Of a DNA stretch of 64,000 nucleotides, positions 35,507 to 46,004 are shown one piece after another. Both the position numbers and the translations under genes were made by a program. How positions within the stretch are numbered: position 1 is the stretch's first letter; each line of letters opens with the position of its first letter. Under the pieces are notes generated by a model that made no database searches, had not been told where the DNA came from, and was given only the letters and a program-made list of their open reading frames with translations. This DNA is from Indolivaga macrotermitis (lineage in GTDB: Bacteria > Bacteroidota > Bacteroidia > Bacteroidales > Dysgonomonadaceae), in assembly GCF_900128985.1 (NCBI RefSeq), contig NZ_FQUC01000005.1:1-64000 (forward strand), written 5' to 3'.

Positions 35507-36466
35507 ATGTGTCTATTTCCATTATTGATTAAGAATAAAAAGTTCGTGGAGAACAAAAAGAACGGCGGGATAATACCTGCCGTTCCTGATGAAAGAGTAT
35601 TGATGGTGCCAGCACCATGTGGCAAGTGCATAGAGTGCATGAAGAAGAAGGCCCGAGAATGGAGTATAAGACTCCAGGAGGAGAATAAAGCTCATACGGT
35701 GGCGTTATTCGTAACTTTATCCTTTAGTGAGGATTCACTAAGGGAATTGGATAGAAAATGGCAGGAGCGAGCTAAAAAGATGCATTTTAAGCAAAAATTA
35801 AATAAGATAGATGAGAACGAGATAGCGACAATAGCAGTAAGGCTATTTTTAGAAAGATATCGCAAGAAGTATAAGAAGTCACTAAGACACTGGTTAGTAA
35901 CAGAACTAGGAAGCAATAACACAGAACGTATACATCTGCATGGAATAATCTATTGTGTAACCGGTGACACAATAGAGAAGTACTGGCAATATGGTAACGT
36001 GTGGATAGGTGATTATGTAAACCAGAAGACAATAAACTACATCGTCAAGTACATGTACAAGAATGATGGCAAACACAAGGGATATGTACCCAAAGTACTG
36101 TGTTCTCCAGGGATTGGATCCCTATATACAAGATCAGTGAATTACCAAAACATGGTAATAAACAAAAGTAAGATTAAGGACCAAAAGTATAGATTCACAA
36201 ACGGACAATATGCACCATTACCAACGTACTACAAGAACAAGTTGTACGATGAAGATGAACGTCAAGAACTATGGATAGACAAACTGGATCAGGAGGTGAG
36301 GTATATCATGGGAGAGAGGATAAGTATCAAAGGAAACGATGAAAGAGACTACTACGCGTCACTCTCCTACTACCAACAGATGAACAATCAACTAGGATAT
36401 GGCGACAGAACTAAGGAGTGGAGTTTGAAGAATTACAAGGAGCAGAGAAAAAAATTACAAAAATAA
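35507..36466 (+). CDS. Microvirus replication initiator (VP4, HUH endonuclease)
   Basis: A 319-residue rolling-circle replication protein that nicks the phage origin and becomes covalently linked to DNA. PCGKCIECMKKKAREW near residue 37 is the N-terminal Cys motif of VP4 proteins, ERIHLHGIIY near residue 141 the HUH metal-binding motif and NYIVKYMYK near residue 179 the catalytic segment with two tyrosines (superfamily I). It begins 1 base after the pilot gene. The nick site is not identified. Confidence 0.92.
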   Translation: MCLFPLLIKNKKFVENKKNGGIIPAVPDERVLMVPAPCGKCIECMKKKAREWSIRLQEENKAHTVALFVTLSFSEDSLRELDRKWQERAKKMHFKQKLNKIDENEIATIAVRLFLERYRKKYKKSLRHWLVTELGSNNTERIHLHGIIYCVTGDTIEKYWQYGNVWIGDYVNQKTINYIVKYMYKNDGKHKGYVPKVLCSPGIGSLYTRSVNYQNMVINKSKIKDQKYRFTNGQYAPLPTYYKNKLYDEDERQELWIDKLDQEVRYIMGERISIKGNDERDYYASLSYYQQMNNQLGYGDRTKEWSLKNYKEQRKKLQK

Positions 36467-36491
36467 TTAGGATATATCGAATATAATGTTA

Positions 36492-36499
36492 TAACTTTG
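36492..36499 (+). promoter_or_regulatory. Phage -7 promoter element at the right end
   Basis: TAACTTTG matches TAnnTTTG exactly and lies 19 bases before the ATG of the small membrane protein at 36518. No clear -33 element is seen. In the circular phage it would read through the attachment site into the long operon; in the prophage it reads out towards host DNA. Confidence 0.55.
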
Positions 36500-36517
36500 C
36501 AAGGCAAACGAAAAGAC

Positions 36518-36730
36518 ATGGAACTACCAAGCATAATAATTACGATTACAGCTGCAGCAAGCGATAAGATCGATCAACTACTAGATAGTAGAATAGAAGA
36601 ATTAACTAAAGAACCTAACCTACTATACGATATAATAATACCGCTAATAGTATTATTCCTATTCTTTGCAATACCATGTATATTTATAGCATGGTTAGTA
36701 GTATGGGTAATCCGCAAGAGTAAACAATAA
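36518..36730 (+). CDS. Small phage membrane protein
   Basis: A 70-residue protein starting MELPSIIITITAAASDKIDQ, with a strong hydrophobic segment at residues 37-65 (DIIIPLIVLFLFFAIPCIFIAWLVVWVI) and a basic C-terminus (RKSKQ). I chose the ATG at 36518 rather than the TTG at 36497 because a promoter element covers the latter. One or two membrane passes and small size would suit a lysis or holin-like protein; this is a guess. Confidence 0.55.
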   Translation: MELPSIIITITAAASDKIDQLLDSRIEELTKEPNLLYDIIIPLIVLFLFFAIPCIFIAWLVVWVIRKSKQ

Positions 36731-36754
36731 CATGGGTAATAAAAAGAAGTTCTA

Positions 36755-36783
36755 AATAACTAGAATGGTAATTATATAACAAA
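36755..36783 (+). repeat. attR: dif-like site at the right prophage end
   Basis: The site reads arm AATAACTAGAA (36755-36765), spacer TGGTAA (36766-36771), arm TTATATAACAA (36772-36782), and repeats the 20-bp core of attL (36764-36783). The left arm is less dif-like than that of attL, as expected if it came from the phage; the right arm is the host half. Confidence 0.8.
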
Positions 36784-36828
36784 TAAAGTTTGACTTTTTC
36801 CTTCGTGAGAATCCAATATTTCAAACAA

Positions 36829-36869
36829 AATTTAAGGGTTGCCCGAAAAATGCAGACACCCCTTAAATT
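36829..36869 (-). terminator. Terminator of the TPR gene
   Basis: A 10-bp stem, AATTTAAGGG with CCCTTAAATT, has a loop of 21 bases. It lies 27 bases past the minus-strand TPR gene and is host sequence just outside attR. It would also block outward transcription from the prophage. Confidence 0.6.
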
Positions 36870-36895
36870 ATTAAATATATTAAATGCTAAGAATT

Positions 36896-38188
36896 TCAAT
36901 ATTTATACTTTTCTAATTCTTTGCTAGCTTCTTCATATTTATCATTGATATCCAGGTTATAATAAACATTCTGAAGTTTTACATACATAGCTTTTAATTC
37001 AGACTCATCAGCTTTACGAGCCAATAAACTTTCTTTGTATCCTTCTAACAAAGGAACTGCTTTAGTGTAAAGTTCTTTAGCCTTATCGTCTAATTCTGCT
37101 CTGTCTTTAGCCACTGTAGTATTACCAGCTTGTTCTTTCAGGTTTTGAGCTTGTAATATATATGATACAGCCAATCCTTCCAAAGCACGTTCGCATTTAG
37201 CATCTTTAGTCAGAGCTTCGCTATATGTAGCATCAGCAGTTGCAAAGTCTTGTTTTTCAGCGTATAAAGCGGCTTTTACACTGTACATATCACAAGCTGA
37301 ACTAGGAGAATCCGCTATAGCTTTATCTAGATAAGCAAGAGCTTTATCCCTCTCCCCTCTTTTGATATATTGGTTAATCAAATTAGGTACAAAGTACTTA
37401 TTATCAGGGAATTTAGCAGCACCACTTTCCAGTGTTTCAATAAACTTAACTGTATCTCCAACACTTTCGTATTCGCTGGCTAATAATTCATAAGCTTCAT
37501 GCTCTTTATATGTGCTGTTAGGAACATATGGTTCACTGATTAATTTGTTCAATAACTCAATGGCTCTTAAAGTTTCTTTTTCCTTTAATGCATCATTGCT
37601 TTGACTAGCCTGAATGGCACATATAACAGAGTAGTATTTAATGGTTTGGAAAGTACTGTCATTGGTATTGATCTTTTCCTTTTCATCACTAAATACAGCT
37701 AAAGAAGGGATTTCCCAGTATTTTTGGAAGAAATCTGCTGCTTTCGAATACTCTTTCAGATTATTGTAGTAAACCCCTCCATTAATAAAATGAGGATGAT
37801 TTGCTTTTAATATAGCAACAATATCTTTACGGTATTTATTTTTGATTTTACCTTTTTCATCAGGTAATTGACCTAGTTCGTCAGCTTTTACGTATGGATC
37901 AACCGTTGCATACAATGCAGTATACATTGTTTTTTCGTCTGGCTGTTGTTGCAACATCTGTTTCATGTTTTCAGCTTCAAACTGCTTATTCTCAATATCT
38001 CCGGCAATTTTCCACGTTTCAGGGTCATTTTGAGTTTCAGGGTCAGTAAGAGCCGGTTTAATCAATTCCCGGGCTTCGCTGTAACTCTTCGAATTCAAAG
38101 CTCCTTTGGCATCTTTCACAGCTTTCTTTTGTGCAAATGAAAGCGTCACAAGCATACATAATCCTGCAGATAAAAGTACTTTCTTCAT
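36896..38188 (-). CDS. Exported tetratricopeptide-repeat protein
   Basis: A 430-residue protein with a signal peptide (MKKVLLSAGLCMLVTLSFAQ) and TPR-like helical repeats through most of its length, for example AATFFQKYWEIP-type and ALAYLDKAIADSPS and ATYSEALTKDAKCERALEGLA. TPR proteins mediate protein contacts, here in the periplasm. It lies 37 bases after gyrA on the same strand. The partner is unknown. Confidence 0.85.
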   Translation of the reverse strand: MKKVLLSAGLCMLVTLSFAQKKAVKDAKGALNSKSYSEARELIKPALTDPETQNDPETWKIAGDIENKQFEAENMKQMLQQQPDEKTMYTALYATVDPYVKADELGQLPDEKGKIKNKYRKDIVAILKANHPHFINGGVYYNNLKEYSKAADFFQKYWEIPSLAVFSDEKEKINTNDSTFQTIKYYSVICAIQASQSNDALKEKETLRAIELLNKLISEPYVPNSTYKEHEAYELLASEYESVGDTVKFIETLESGAAKFPDNKYFVPNLINQYIKRGERDKALAYLDKAIADSPSSACDMYSVKAALYAEKQDFATADATYSEALTKDAKCERALEGLAVSYILQAQNLKEQAGNTTVAKDRAELDDKAKELYTKAVPLLEGYKESLLARKADESELKAMYVKLQNVYYNLDINDKYEEASKELEKYKY

Positions 38189-38225
38189 TAGTTTGATTCT
38201 ATTATGTTATTAAATTTATTACAAT

Positions 38226-40799
38226 TTACTCTTCAGACTGGGGATTATTTTCTGAAGATTCGTCTATATTATTTACAACATCAGTATTTTCAGATAGTTC
38301 ACCATCCTCTATAACCTCATCTTCTTCTTTTTCGGACATTACTTTACAAACTGAAGCTATCTGGTCATTGCGTTTACCTAAGTTTATGAGTTTTACCCCT
38401 TGAGTGGCTCTACCCATAATACGGAGGTCGGCTACCTTAACACGTATGGTGATACCCGATTTATTAATAATCATCAAGTCATTTTCATCATTAACGTTGC
38501 TGATAGATACAAGTTGACCGGTTTTGTCAGTGATATTCATGGTTTTAACACCTTTACCACCACGGTTGGTTATACGGTAAACAGGCTCTCCATCTTCATC
38601 ATTCAGGCGTGTACGTTTACCAAATCCAAGTTCAGATACTACCATAATAGTTTCTTCCGGAGAATCTTTAGACATGGCGATCATACCAATTACTTCATCA
38701 GAACCATCCTCTTCAATGCGCATACCCCTAACTCCGGTAGCAGTACGACCCATTTCACGAACATCTGTTTCATGGAAACGTATAGCCCGGCCTTTTCTGT
38801 TAGCCATCAGGATTTCGCTGTTTCCATCAGTCAGTAATACTTCAATTACTTTGTCGTCTTCACGTATAGTGATGGCATTCACACCATTTTGACGAGGTCT
38901 GGAGTACGCCAATAAACGTGTTTTCTTGATAACACCTTGCTTAGTACAGAATACTAAATAATGACTGTTTACAAAGTCCGGATCATTAAGACCTTTCACT
39001 TTGATAAAGGCATTTACTTTGTCATCAGCTTCTATATTCAATAAGTTTTGAATAGCTCTTCCTTTTGCTGTTTTACTACCTTCCGGAATATCGAATACAC
39101 GAAGCCAGAAACATCTTCCTTTTTGTGTGAAGAACAGCATATAATTATGCATAGATGCCGGGTAGATGTATTCTACAAAATCCGTATCACGTGTTTCGGA
39201 GGCTTTTACGCCCACTCCGCCTCTATGTTGTGTCTTGAATTCAGATAAAGGAGTACGTTTTATATATCCCATATGAGAGATGGTGATAATCATCTCATCA
39301 TCTGCATAGAAGTCTTCCGGATTCATTTCTACATCCGAATATACAACCTCTGTGCGGCGCGTATCTCCATACTTGTCTCTTACCTCGATTAATTCGTCTT
39401 TGATGACTTTCATACATAACTCATCATTCACAAGAATTTCATTCAGGTAATCTATCAATTTCTTGATTTCTTCGTATTCAGCATGTAATTTATCCTGTTC
39501 AAGACCAGTAAGTTGTCTTAGACGCATTTCAACGATAGCACGAGCTTGAATTTCAGTCAGACTAAATCGGCTGATCAATCCATCTATTGCGTCTTGTGGC
39601 GATTTAGAACCACGTATAATAGCAATTACTTCATCAATATTATCAGAAGCAATAATTAATCCTTCCAGAATGTGAGCACGTTCTTCTGCTTTTTGAAGGT
39701 CAAATTTCGTACGTCTGATAACCACTTCATGTCTATGTTCCACAAAGTATGTAATCATCTGCTTGAGGTTCAACGTATGAGGGCGACCTTTTACCAGTGC
39801 AATATTATTAACACTGAAGGAGCTTTGCAATGCTGTAAGTTTGAATAACTTATTAAGAACAACATTAGCGTTAGCGTCTCTTTTGATATCAACAACAATA
39901 CGCATCCCTGTACGGTCTGATTCGTCATTGACATTACTGATACCTTCCAGTTTTTTCTCTCCTACCAAGTCTGCAATATGCTTAATCAATTCAGCCTTAT
40001 TCACCAGATATGGTATTTCTGAGACAACGATTTTTTCGTGGTTACCATCCATTTCTATCTCGGCACGTCCACGCATAATTACGCGCCCACGACCTGTTTC
40101 GAAAGCATCTTTAACACCTTGGTAACCATATATAAATCCTCCGCCCGGAAAATCGGGAGCTATAACATATTGCATTAAACCTTCAATGTCAATGTCGCGA
40201 TTATCTATGTATGCAATAGTTCCGTTAATAACCTCCGTCATGTTGTGAGGAGGCATATTTGTAGCCATACCTACGGCAATACCGGAAGCTCCGTTTATTA
40301 ATAGATTAGGGATCCTGGTAGGAAGAACCGATGGCTCTTTCAATGTATCATCGAAATTCAACTGCATATCTACAGTATCTTTTTCGATATCCTTCAACAT
40401 TTCTTCTGCTAGACGGCTTAAACGGGCTTCGGTATAACGCATAGCCGCCGGGCTATCACCGTCAACACTACCCATATTACCTTGTCCGTCAACTAACAAG
40501 TAGCGCATGCTCCACTCCTGAGCCATACGTACCATGGCAAAATAAACAGACGAGTCTCCATGTGGGTGATACTTACCTAATACTTCTCCGACAATTCTGG
40601 CGGATTTCTTATAGGGTTTATTTGATGTGTTGCCTAGTTCACTCATACCGAATAGAATACGGCGGTGTACAGGTTTGAATCCATCTCTCACATCGGGTAA
40701 TGCTCTGGATACAATTACAGACATTGAATAATCAATGTATGCCGACTTCATCTCATCCTCGATGTTGATTTTAATAATTCTATCTTCCTGGTCTGTCAT
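38226..40799 (-). CDS. gyrA: DNA gyrase subunit A
   Basis: This 857-residue subunit cuts and rejoins DNA for negative supercoiling and is the quinolone target. Visible features are [17 protein letters not shown] near residue 31, the quinolone-determining [19 protein letters not shown] near residue 77, the catalytic Tyr in [11 protein letters not shown] near residue 120 and a C-terminal beta-propeller with QHRGGVG near residue 559 as a degenerate GyrA box. The acidic tail ([14 protein letters not shown]) is typical of gyrase A. The drug-contact Ser is present; Phe stands where E. coli has Asp87. A ParC assignment is less likely given the GyrA-box-like element. Confidence 0.93.
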   Translation of the reverse strand: MTDQEDRIIKINIEDEMKSAYIDYSMSVIVSRALPDVRDGFKPVHRRILFGMSELGNTSNKPYKKSARIVGEVLGKYHPHGDSSVYFAMVRMAQEWSMRYLLVDGQGNMGSVDGDSPAAMRYTEARLSRLAEEMLKDIEKDTVDMQLNFDDTLKEPSVLPTRIPNLLINGASGIAVGMATNMPPHNMTEVINGTIAYIDNRDIDIEGLMQYVIAPDFPGGGFIYGYQGVKDAFETGRGRVIMRGRAEIEMDGNHEKIVVSEIPYLVNKAELIKHIADLVGEKKLEGISNVNDESDRTGMRIVVDIKRDANANVVLNKLFKLTALQSSFSVNNIALVKGRPHTLNLKQMITYFVEHRHEVVIRRTKFDLQKAEERAHILEGLIIASDNIDEVIAIIRGSKSPQDAIDGLISRFSLTEIQARAIVEMRLRQLTGLEQDKLHAEYEEIKKLIDYLNEILVNDELCMKVIKDELIEVRDKYGDTRRTEVVYSDVEMNPEDFYADDEMIITISHMGYIKRTPLSEFKTQHRGGVGVKASETRDTDFVEYIYPASMHNYMLFFTQKGRCFWLRVFDIPEGSKTAKGRAIQNLLNIEADDKVNAFIKVKGLNDPDFVNSHYLVFCTKQGVIKKTRLLAYSRPRQNGVNAITIREDDKVIEVLLTDGNSEILMANRKGRAIRFHETDVREMGRTATGVRGMRIEEDGSDEVIGMIAMSKDSPEETIMVVSELGFGKRTRLNDEDGEPVYRITNRGGKGVKTMNITDKTGQLVSISNVNDENDLMIINKSGITIRVKVADLRIMGRATQGVKLINLGKRNDQIASVCKVMSEKEEDEVIEDGELSENTDVVNNIDESSENNPQSEE

Positions 40800-40955
40800 T
40801 ATCTTTAATGATACGTTACACTTAATTATTTAGTATTTATCCTTTATACGTTTATTGCTACGTATAAAACCACGCTAAGTTACGATATTTCTTTGTATTT
40901 TGGAAATATTTCAGGACAAACTAATGGTTTGAATACATGAAAAAATAGCATAAAA

Positions 40956-40998
40956 AAACAGCTCTACTTATTTGATATCAAACAATATAGAGCTGTTT
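40956..40998 (-). terminator. Terminator of secA
   Basis: An 11-bp stem, AAACAGCTCTA with TAGAGCTGTTT, has a 21-base loop and, on the minus strand, a following T-run. It is 24 bases past the secA stop and separates secA from gyrA. Confidence 0.8.
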
Positions 40999-41021
40999 AG
41001 TTGTTTTATGGCTGATATGTC

Positions 41022-44000
41022 TTAGAATTCATCTTTTCCATGACAGTTTTTATACTTCTTACCACTTCCGCAGAAACAAGGATCATTTCGTCCTAATTTC
41101 TTTTCAACCCTTACCGGAGCTTGTTTAGGCTTACTTTCTTCCTGTCTTTGTTCAGGCTTTTTGTTGTCCGTATCAGCATCGTCCTTCTGAGTTTTATATT
41201 TGCTGTAATCTGTTTTCTCTTCAGGAGCAGCTTCTCTTACTTCTTCCGGCTGACGAACAGGTATTTGGCCTCTCATCAAGATAGCAACAGCTTTCTTGTT
41301 GATTGTGTCAACCATTGTTTTAAATAAGCTGAACGATTCCAGTTTATATATCAAAAGCGGATCTTTTTGCTCATAGCTGGCATTCTGAACAGAATGTCGT
41401 AATTCATCCATCTCACGAAGATGCTCTTTCCATTGTTCATCGATTGTATGAAGTAATATCGATTTCTCAAAAGATTTGATTACGCCTTTAGAGCCTGTTT
41501 CGTAAGCTTCTTTCAGATTACAGGTAATGTTGAATATACGTTTTCCATCAGTTATTGGGATTAGTATATTTTCAAAACTATGCCCCTGATTTTCATATAC
41601 ATCTTTTATTACCGGATTAGCAATTTCTGCCAGCCTGTCCATTCTTTGCTTGAAATTCTTAACAGCAGAGTCATATACTATGTCGCCGGCTTTTTCAGGT
41701 TTCATAGACTTGAATTCAGCTTCGTCAAATGGACATTCGATAGCCAAAATTCTCAACAGCTCAATTTTCAAACCTTCATAATCCTGAGCGTCTGCATATT
41801 GGTCTGTAATTGCAACGGCAGAATCATAAAGCATATTCATAATATCAATTCCGATACGTTCTCCCATCAATGCATGACGACGACGTTTGTAAATCACTTC
41901 ACGTTGTGAATTCATCACATCATCGTATTCGAGCAAACGCTTACGGATACCGAAGTTGTTTTCTTCGACTTTCTTCTGAGCTCTTTCAACTGACTTACTC
42001 AGCATATTGTGTTCAAGAACTTCTCCTTCTTTGAATCCCATCTTATCCATCAATCCGGCAATACGTTCTGTAGCAAACAGACGCATCAACTGGTCTTCAA
42101 GCGAAACAAAGAATACAGACGATCCAGGGTCTCCCTGACGTCCTGCACGTCCACGTAGCTGACGGTCAACACGACGAGATTCGTGTCTTTCTGTACCTAT
42201 GATAGCCAAACCTCCGGCAGCTTTAACTTCCGGCGATAGCTTAATGTCAGTACCACGACCGGCCATATTTGTAGCAATAGTTACCATTCCGGTTTGACCA
42301 GCAAGAGCCACAATTTCAGCTTCTTTCTGGTGTAATTTGGCATTCAGTACATTATGTTTGATCTTACGTTGAGTAAGCATTCTACTTAACAATTCTGATA
42401 TTTCAACAGATGTTGTACCTACAAGTACCGGACGTCCTTGCGAAATAAGGTCTTCTACCTCATTAATAACCGCTGCGTATTTTTCACGTTTTGTTTTATA
42501 AATGCGGTCATTCATATCCTTACGCGCTATTGCACGATTGGTAGGAATTACAACCACATCCAACTTGTAGATATCCCAAAGTTCTCCTGCTTCCGTTTCG
42601 GCTGTACCGGTCATACCCGACAACTTGTTGTACATACGGAAGTAGTTTTGTAATGTAATAGTTGCGAATGTTTGGGTAGCAGCTTCTACTTTAACGCGCT
42701 CTTTTGCTTCGATAGCCTGATGTAATCCATCTGAATAACGACGCCCGTCCATAATACGTCCGGTTTGCTCATCTACAATCATTACTTTGTTATCCATTAC
42801 TACATACTCATCGTCTTTTTCGAAAAGAGTGTAAGCTTTAAGTAATTGGTTAACTGTATGCAAGCGTTCTGATTTTACAGAATAGTTTTGCATCAGTTCA
42901 TCTTTCTTCTCTGCCTTTTCTTCGTCAGAAGAAGGTGATGTCTCGATTTCAGCCATTAATGCTCCAATATCCGGCAAGACGAAGAACTGTGGATCTTCAG
43001 AGTTTCCGGATAATAAGTCTATACCTTTGTCTGTTAATTCGATACTGTTATTTTTTTCATCAATAACAAAATACAAATCATCTGTAACAATATGCATATT
43101 ACGCATTTGTTCAGCCATATAATGCTCTTCGGTCTTAAGCATCGCAGATTTTACACCGGGCTCACTTAAAAACTTGATAAGAGGCTTATTCTTAGGTAAT
43201 CCTTTGAAAGATCTGTATAGAAGTAGAGCACCTTCTTCCTGTACTTTAGAGTCTGAAGAAGCCATTTTAGACTTCGCTTCAGCCAGCAGTTTGGTACATA
43301 AGTCTCTTTGTGCTTTTACTATAATTTCGACACGAGGACGGAATTCATCAAACATTTGAATTTCGCCTCTGGGGATAGGTCCCGAAATGATCAAAGGTGT
43401 ACGGGCATCATCAATCAATACCGAGTCAACCTCGTCGACAATAGCGTAGTTATGTTTGCGTTGTACAAGATCGGCAGGGCTTACAGCCATATTATCACGA
43501 AGATAGTCAAACCCGAATTCATTGTTTGTTCCGAAAGTGATATCAGCCTGATAAGCTTTACGTCTTCCTTCGGAGTTAGGTTGATAATTATCGATACATT
43601 CAACAGATAGCCCGTTAAACATATATAATGGCCCCATCCACTCAGAGTCACGTCTGGCCAGATAGTCGTTGACAGTTACCACATGTACACCGTTTCCGGT
43701 AAGGGCGTTCAGGAATACAGGCAATGTACCTACAAGAGTTTTACCTTCCCCTGTCGCCATCTCAGCAATTTTTCCTTTATGAAGGACAACCCCTCCAAAT
43801 AGCTGAACATCGTAGTGGATCATATCCCAAACGATTTCGTTACCTCCGGCAACCCAGTGATTCTGATAGATTGCTTTATCGCCTTCGATACGAACAAAAT
43901 CTTTTGTTTCAGCTAATTGACGGTCAAAATCGGTAGCTGTAACAACAATTTCTTCATTTTGAGTAAATCTCCGGGCTGTATCTTTTACTATCGAAAAAGC

Positions 44001-44327
44001 TTCAGGCATTACTTGTTCTAAAATAACCTCAAGTTTTTCGGTAATATCTTTCTCTAGTTTATCTATTTGAGCCCAAATTTCTTCTCTCTGATCGATATCA
44101 ATATCTTCGATACCATTTTTCAGTTCAGATATTTTATTGCGTTCTTCAGCTACATAATCGTTGATCGTTTGTTTCAACTGAACTGTTTTAGCCCTTAGTT
44201 CATCATTTGAAAGAGCTTCGATAGCTGGGTATGCCGCTTTTATTTTCTCGACATACGGATTTATTTGCTTCGCATCGCGGCTCGCCTTATTTCCAAAAAT
44301 TTTGGATAAAATGTCATTAAATCCCAT
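41022..44327 (-). CDS. secA: Protein translocase ATPase SecA
   Basis: SecA drives proteins through SecYEG using ATP. It has 1101 residues, the usual long Bacteroidetes form, with an extra segment between the two motor halves. Motifs are MATGEGKTL near residue 190 (Walker A), [15 protein letters not shown] near residue 297, [10 protein letters not shown] near residue 690 and [16 protein letters not shown] near residue 730. The C-terminal zinc finger [14 protein letters not shown] at the extreme end binds SecB or ribosomes. The coding sequence is intact. Confidence 0.96.
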   Translation of the reverse strand: MGFNDILSKIFGNKASRDAKQINPYVEKIKAAYPAIEALSNDELRAKTVQLKQTINDYVAEERNKISELKNGIEDIDIDQREEIWAQIDKLEKDITEKLEVILEQVMPEAFSIVKDTARRFTQNEEIVVTATDFDRQLAETKDFVRIEGDKAIYQNHWVAGGNEIVWDMIHYDVQLFGGVVLHKGKIAEMATGEGKTLVGTLPVFLNALTGNGVHVVTVNDYLARRDSEWMGPLYMFNGLSVECIDNYQPNSEGRRKAYQADITFGTNNEFGFDYLRDNMAVSPADLVQRKHNYAIVDEVDSVLIDDARTPLIISGPIPRGEIQMFDEFRPRVEIIVKAQRDLCTKLLAEAKSKMASSDSKVQEEGALLLYRSFKGLPKNKPLIKFLSEPGVKSAMLKTEEHYMAEQMRNMHIVTDDLYFVIDEKNNSIELTDKGIDLLSGNSEDPQFFVLPDIGALMAEIETSPSSDEEKAEKKDELMQNYSVKSERLHTVNQLLKAYTLFEKDDEYVVMDNKVMIVDEQTGRIMDGRRYSDGLHQAIEAKERVKVEAATQTFATITLQNYFRMYNKLSGMTGTAETEAGELWDIYKLDVVVIPTNRAIARKDMNDRIYKTKREKYAAVINEVEDLISQGRPVLVGTTSVEISELLSRMLTQRKIKHNVLNAKLHQKEAEIVALAGQTGMVTIATNMAGRGTDIKLSPEVKAAGGLAIIGTERHESRRVDRQLRGRAGRQGDPGSSVFFVSLEDQLMRLFATERIAGLMDKMGFKEGEVLEHNMLSKSVERAQKKVEENNFGIRKRLLEYDDVMNSQREVIYKRRRHALMGERIGIDIMNMLYDSAVAITDQYADAQDYEGLKIELLRILAIECPFDEAEFKSMKPEKAGDIVYDSAVKNFKQRMDRLAEIANPVIKDVYENQGHSFENILIPITDGKRIFNITCNLKEAYETGSKGVIKSFEKSILLHTIDEQWKEHLREMDELRHSVQNASYEQKDPLLIYKLESFSLFKTMVDTINKKAVAILMRGQIPVRQPEEVREAAPEEKTDYSKYKTQKDDADTDNKKPEQRQEESKPKQAPVRVEKKLGRNDPCFCGSGKKYKNCHGKDEF

Positions 44328-44383
44328 ATTATTAGTTTGTTATTATTTTCTCTTTTGTAATAGATTAAAAAAACGGAACGAAT

Positions 44384-45964
44384 TTACATAAATTCTTCTA
44401 AAGGTTGATCTTTTGCCGCATTCGGAGAGCGGATACGCAATACTTTAGAGATTGTCGGAGCTATTTCGGTAGCTTTAATAGTCCGTTTTATTTTTTCAGG
44501 TTTTATGCCATAACCAAAGAATATAACGGGAGAAATGACTGCATCTTCCCGTTGAACCTTATTCGTTTGAACAGAGCTTTTTTCATCTATAATCTGATAT
44601 CCCGGTTGTATTTCAAGAATAATATCGCCTGACAACTCTTTGCTAAGCATATCGCGATAGGCTGCCATATTGGCATTTGCTTCACCGCTCAATAATTTGA
44701 TCGAAGTTGTAGCATCTTGTACACCTGTGAATTGCACGACAAATTCGGCTGCTTTATCCTGAATCTCAACCAGGTTAATATTTTTACTTTCAATCAGTTT
44801 TCTGTTCAGGTAAATCTGTTGATCATAATACTTTTCCACCCATTGTTCTTTACCATAAATAGCCATCAGGTACATATTCAGTAAAGCCTCACAGCGATTA
44901 GTATAAAATACGCCTGATTGCTTTACAGTATCATCCGAATAATCAGAATTGTAATATCCTGTAGATGTGATAAATATAAGAGTATTGCTTAAGCCGATAT
45001 TTTTTTCTACTTCGTCGAGTAATGTAGCTATATCTTTATCTAGACGGGCATAAATATCTTGCTGCTCAATTGAATAATCACCTGCTTTAGCCGGAGTGTA
45101 ATTACCTGCATAATAATTTATTGCTAAAAAATCGGGATAGGAATGTTTTCCCATATCCGTTTTTAGCATCAGCTGTATAGCAGTTTGTGTAATATTCTCA
45201 TTTGCTAAAGGAGTTTCTTTGAGCTGGCTATAAGCACTGGGTGTATTTTGTTTCCACGCATAATCAAGATATCTGAATTCGCTACTGTATGGAAATCTGT
45301 TATAGCGGTCGGCACTAAGAAGAATCTGCCATCTGATGCTTTCCAACTGATTGGAATATAAATTATTCCTATTTTGAAAGTCAACTGTCCAATGGAAATC
45401 TTTGTAATATGTTGATGTTGCCCATTTTCCGGTAAAATCCTCCAGCCAATAAACTCCGTTAGCCTGATGTCCTCCAGTAATTAATGCCTGAAAAGAATTA
45501 GGAGCAAAAGAATATGCCTGTGAATAACCTGACGAAGCAGCTTTTAATTCATCTACAAAAGTAGATACACGCAATGCTGCCGGAGATAATTTTTCTTTAG
45601 TGTAATTGCCTAAGAATGAATTATCTTCAAATATGGGTGATTCAGTATTTTTATCCGATGAAAATTTTGTTTTACCTATAATACCGTGATAAAACGGGTT
45701 GGTACCTGTATATATGGTGGCCAATGAAGAGGCGGCATTTATATTAGGAAAGTCAAATGAAACATTTGAATATACAAGCCCTTCGGAAAGAAGCCTTTTA
45801 AATCCTTTTTCTGAAAATGATTGATTGAAAAGCTCCAGATAATCGCCACGTAACTGATCTATTGTAATACCAATAACCAACTTCGGAGTATCCTTTAAAG
45901 TTGTTTGGGATTGTATAGATGTAACTGTAAGTACAGCTACAAGTGATGTGATTATTCTTATCAT
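44384..45964 (-). CDS. Alkaline-phosphatase-superfamily protein with lost catalytic residues
   Basis: A 526-residue exported protein (signal peptide MIRIITSLVAVLTVTSIQS) of the PafA-like family. The fold is recognisable: VIGITIDQLRGDYL near residue 32, LATIYTGTNPFYHGIIG near residue 90 and RLDKDIATLLDEVEK near residue 308. The residues that bind metals are changed. The nucleophile region reads NINAASSLATIYTG instead of TxTGPGHASIYTG, the DxxGH region reads NYYAGN and the S-D-H-G region reads TSTGYYN. It is probably an enzymatically inactive relative. It lies directly upstream of secA and downstream of lnb. Confidence 0.8.
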   Translation of the reverse strand: MIRIITSLVAVLTVTSIQSQTTLKDTPKLVIGITIDQLRGDYLELFNQSFSEKGFKRLLSEGLVYSNVSFDFPNINAASSLATIYTGTNPFYHGIIGKTKFSSDKNTESPIFEDNSFLGNYTKEKLSPAALRVSTFVDELKAASSGYSQAYSFAPNSFQALITGGHQANGVYWLEDFTGKWATSTYYKDFHWTVDFQNRNNLYSNQLESIRWQILLSADRYNRFPYSSEFRYLDYAWKQNTPSAYSQLKETPLANENITQTAIQLMLKTDMGKHSYPDFLAINYYAGNYTPAKAGDYSIEQQDIYARLDKDIATLLDEVEKNIGLSNTLIFITSTGYYNSDYSDDTVKQSGVFYTNRCEALLNMYLMAIYGKEQWVEKYYDQQIYLNRKLIESKNINLVEIQDKAAEFVVQFTGVQDATTSIKLLSGEANANMAAYRDMLSKELSGDIILEIQPGYQIIDEKSSVQTNKVQREDAVISPVIFFGYGIKPEKIKRTIKATEIAPTISKVLRIRSPNAAKDQPLEEFM

Positions 45965-46004
45965 CTATATATTTGTTCCTTTACTGTAGTAAAGGTTTTG
46001 AGTA

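Larger units (their letters stand above)
30707..36783 (+). mobile_element. Microviridae provirus (ssDNA phage) integrated at a dif-like site
   Basis: A 6.06-kb element, with all its genes on the plus strand among minus-strand host genes, is bounded by a 20-bp direct repeat. It encodes a major capsid protein, a DNA pilot protein, an HUH replication initiator, an M15 peptidase and small proteins. It has no integrase, which fits Xer-mediated insertion. Temperate microviruses of this kind have been described in Bacteroidetes. The excised circle would be 6057 bp (30707-36763), in the range for the family. Confidence 0.92.

Noticed and set aside
36497-36730. TTG start for the phage membrane protein
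   Set aside because: The TTG lies in the TAACTTTG promoter element. The ATG at 36518 is a better start.
38400-38837. 145-codon plus-strand frame inside gyrA
   Set aside because: It is the antisense of a conserved coding region and has no recognisable protein features.
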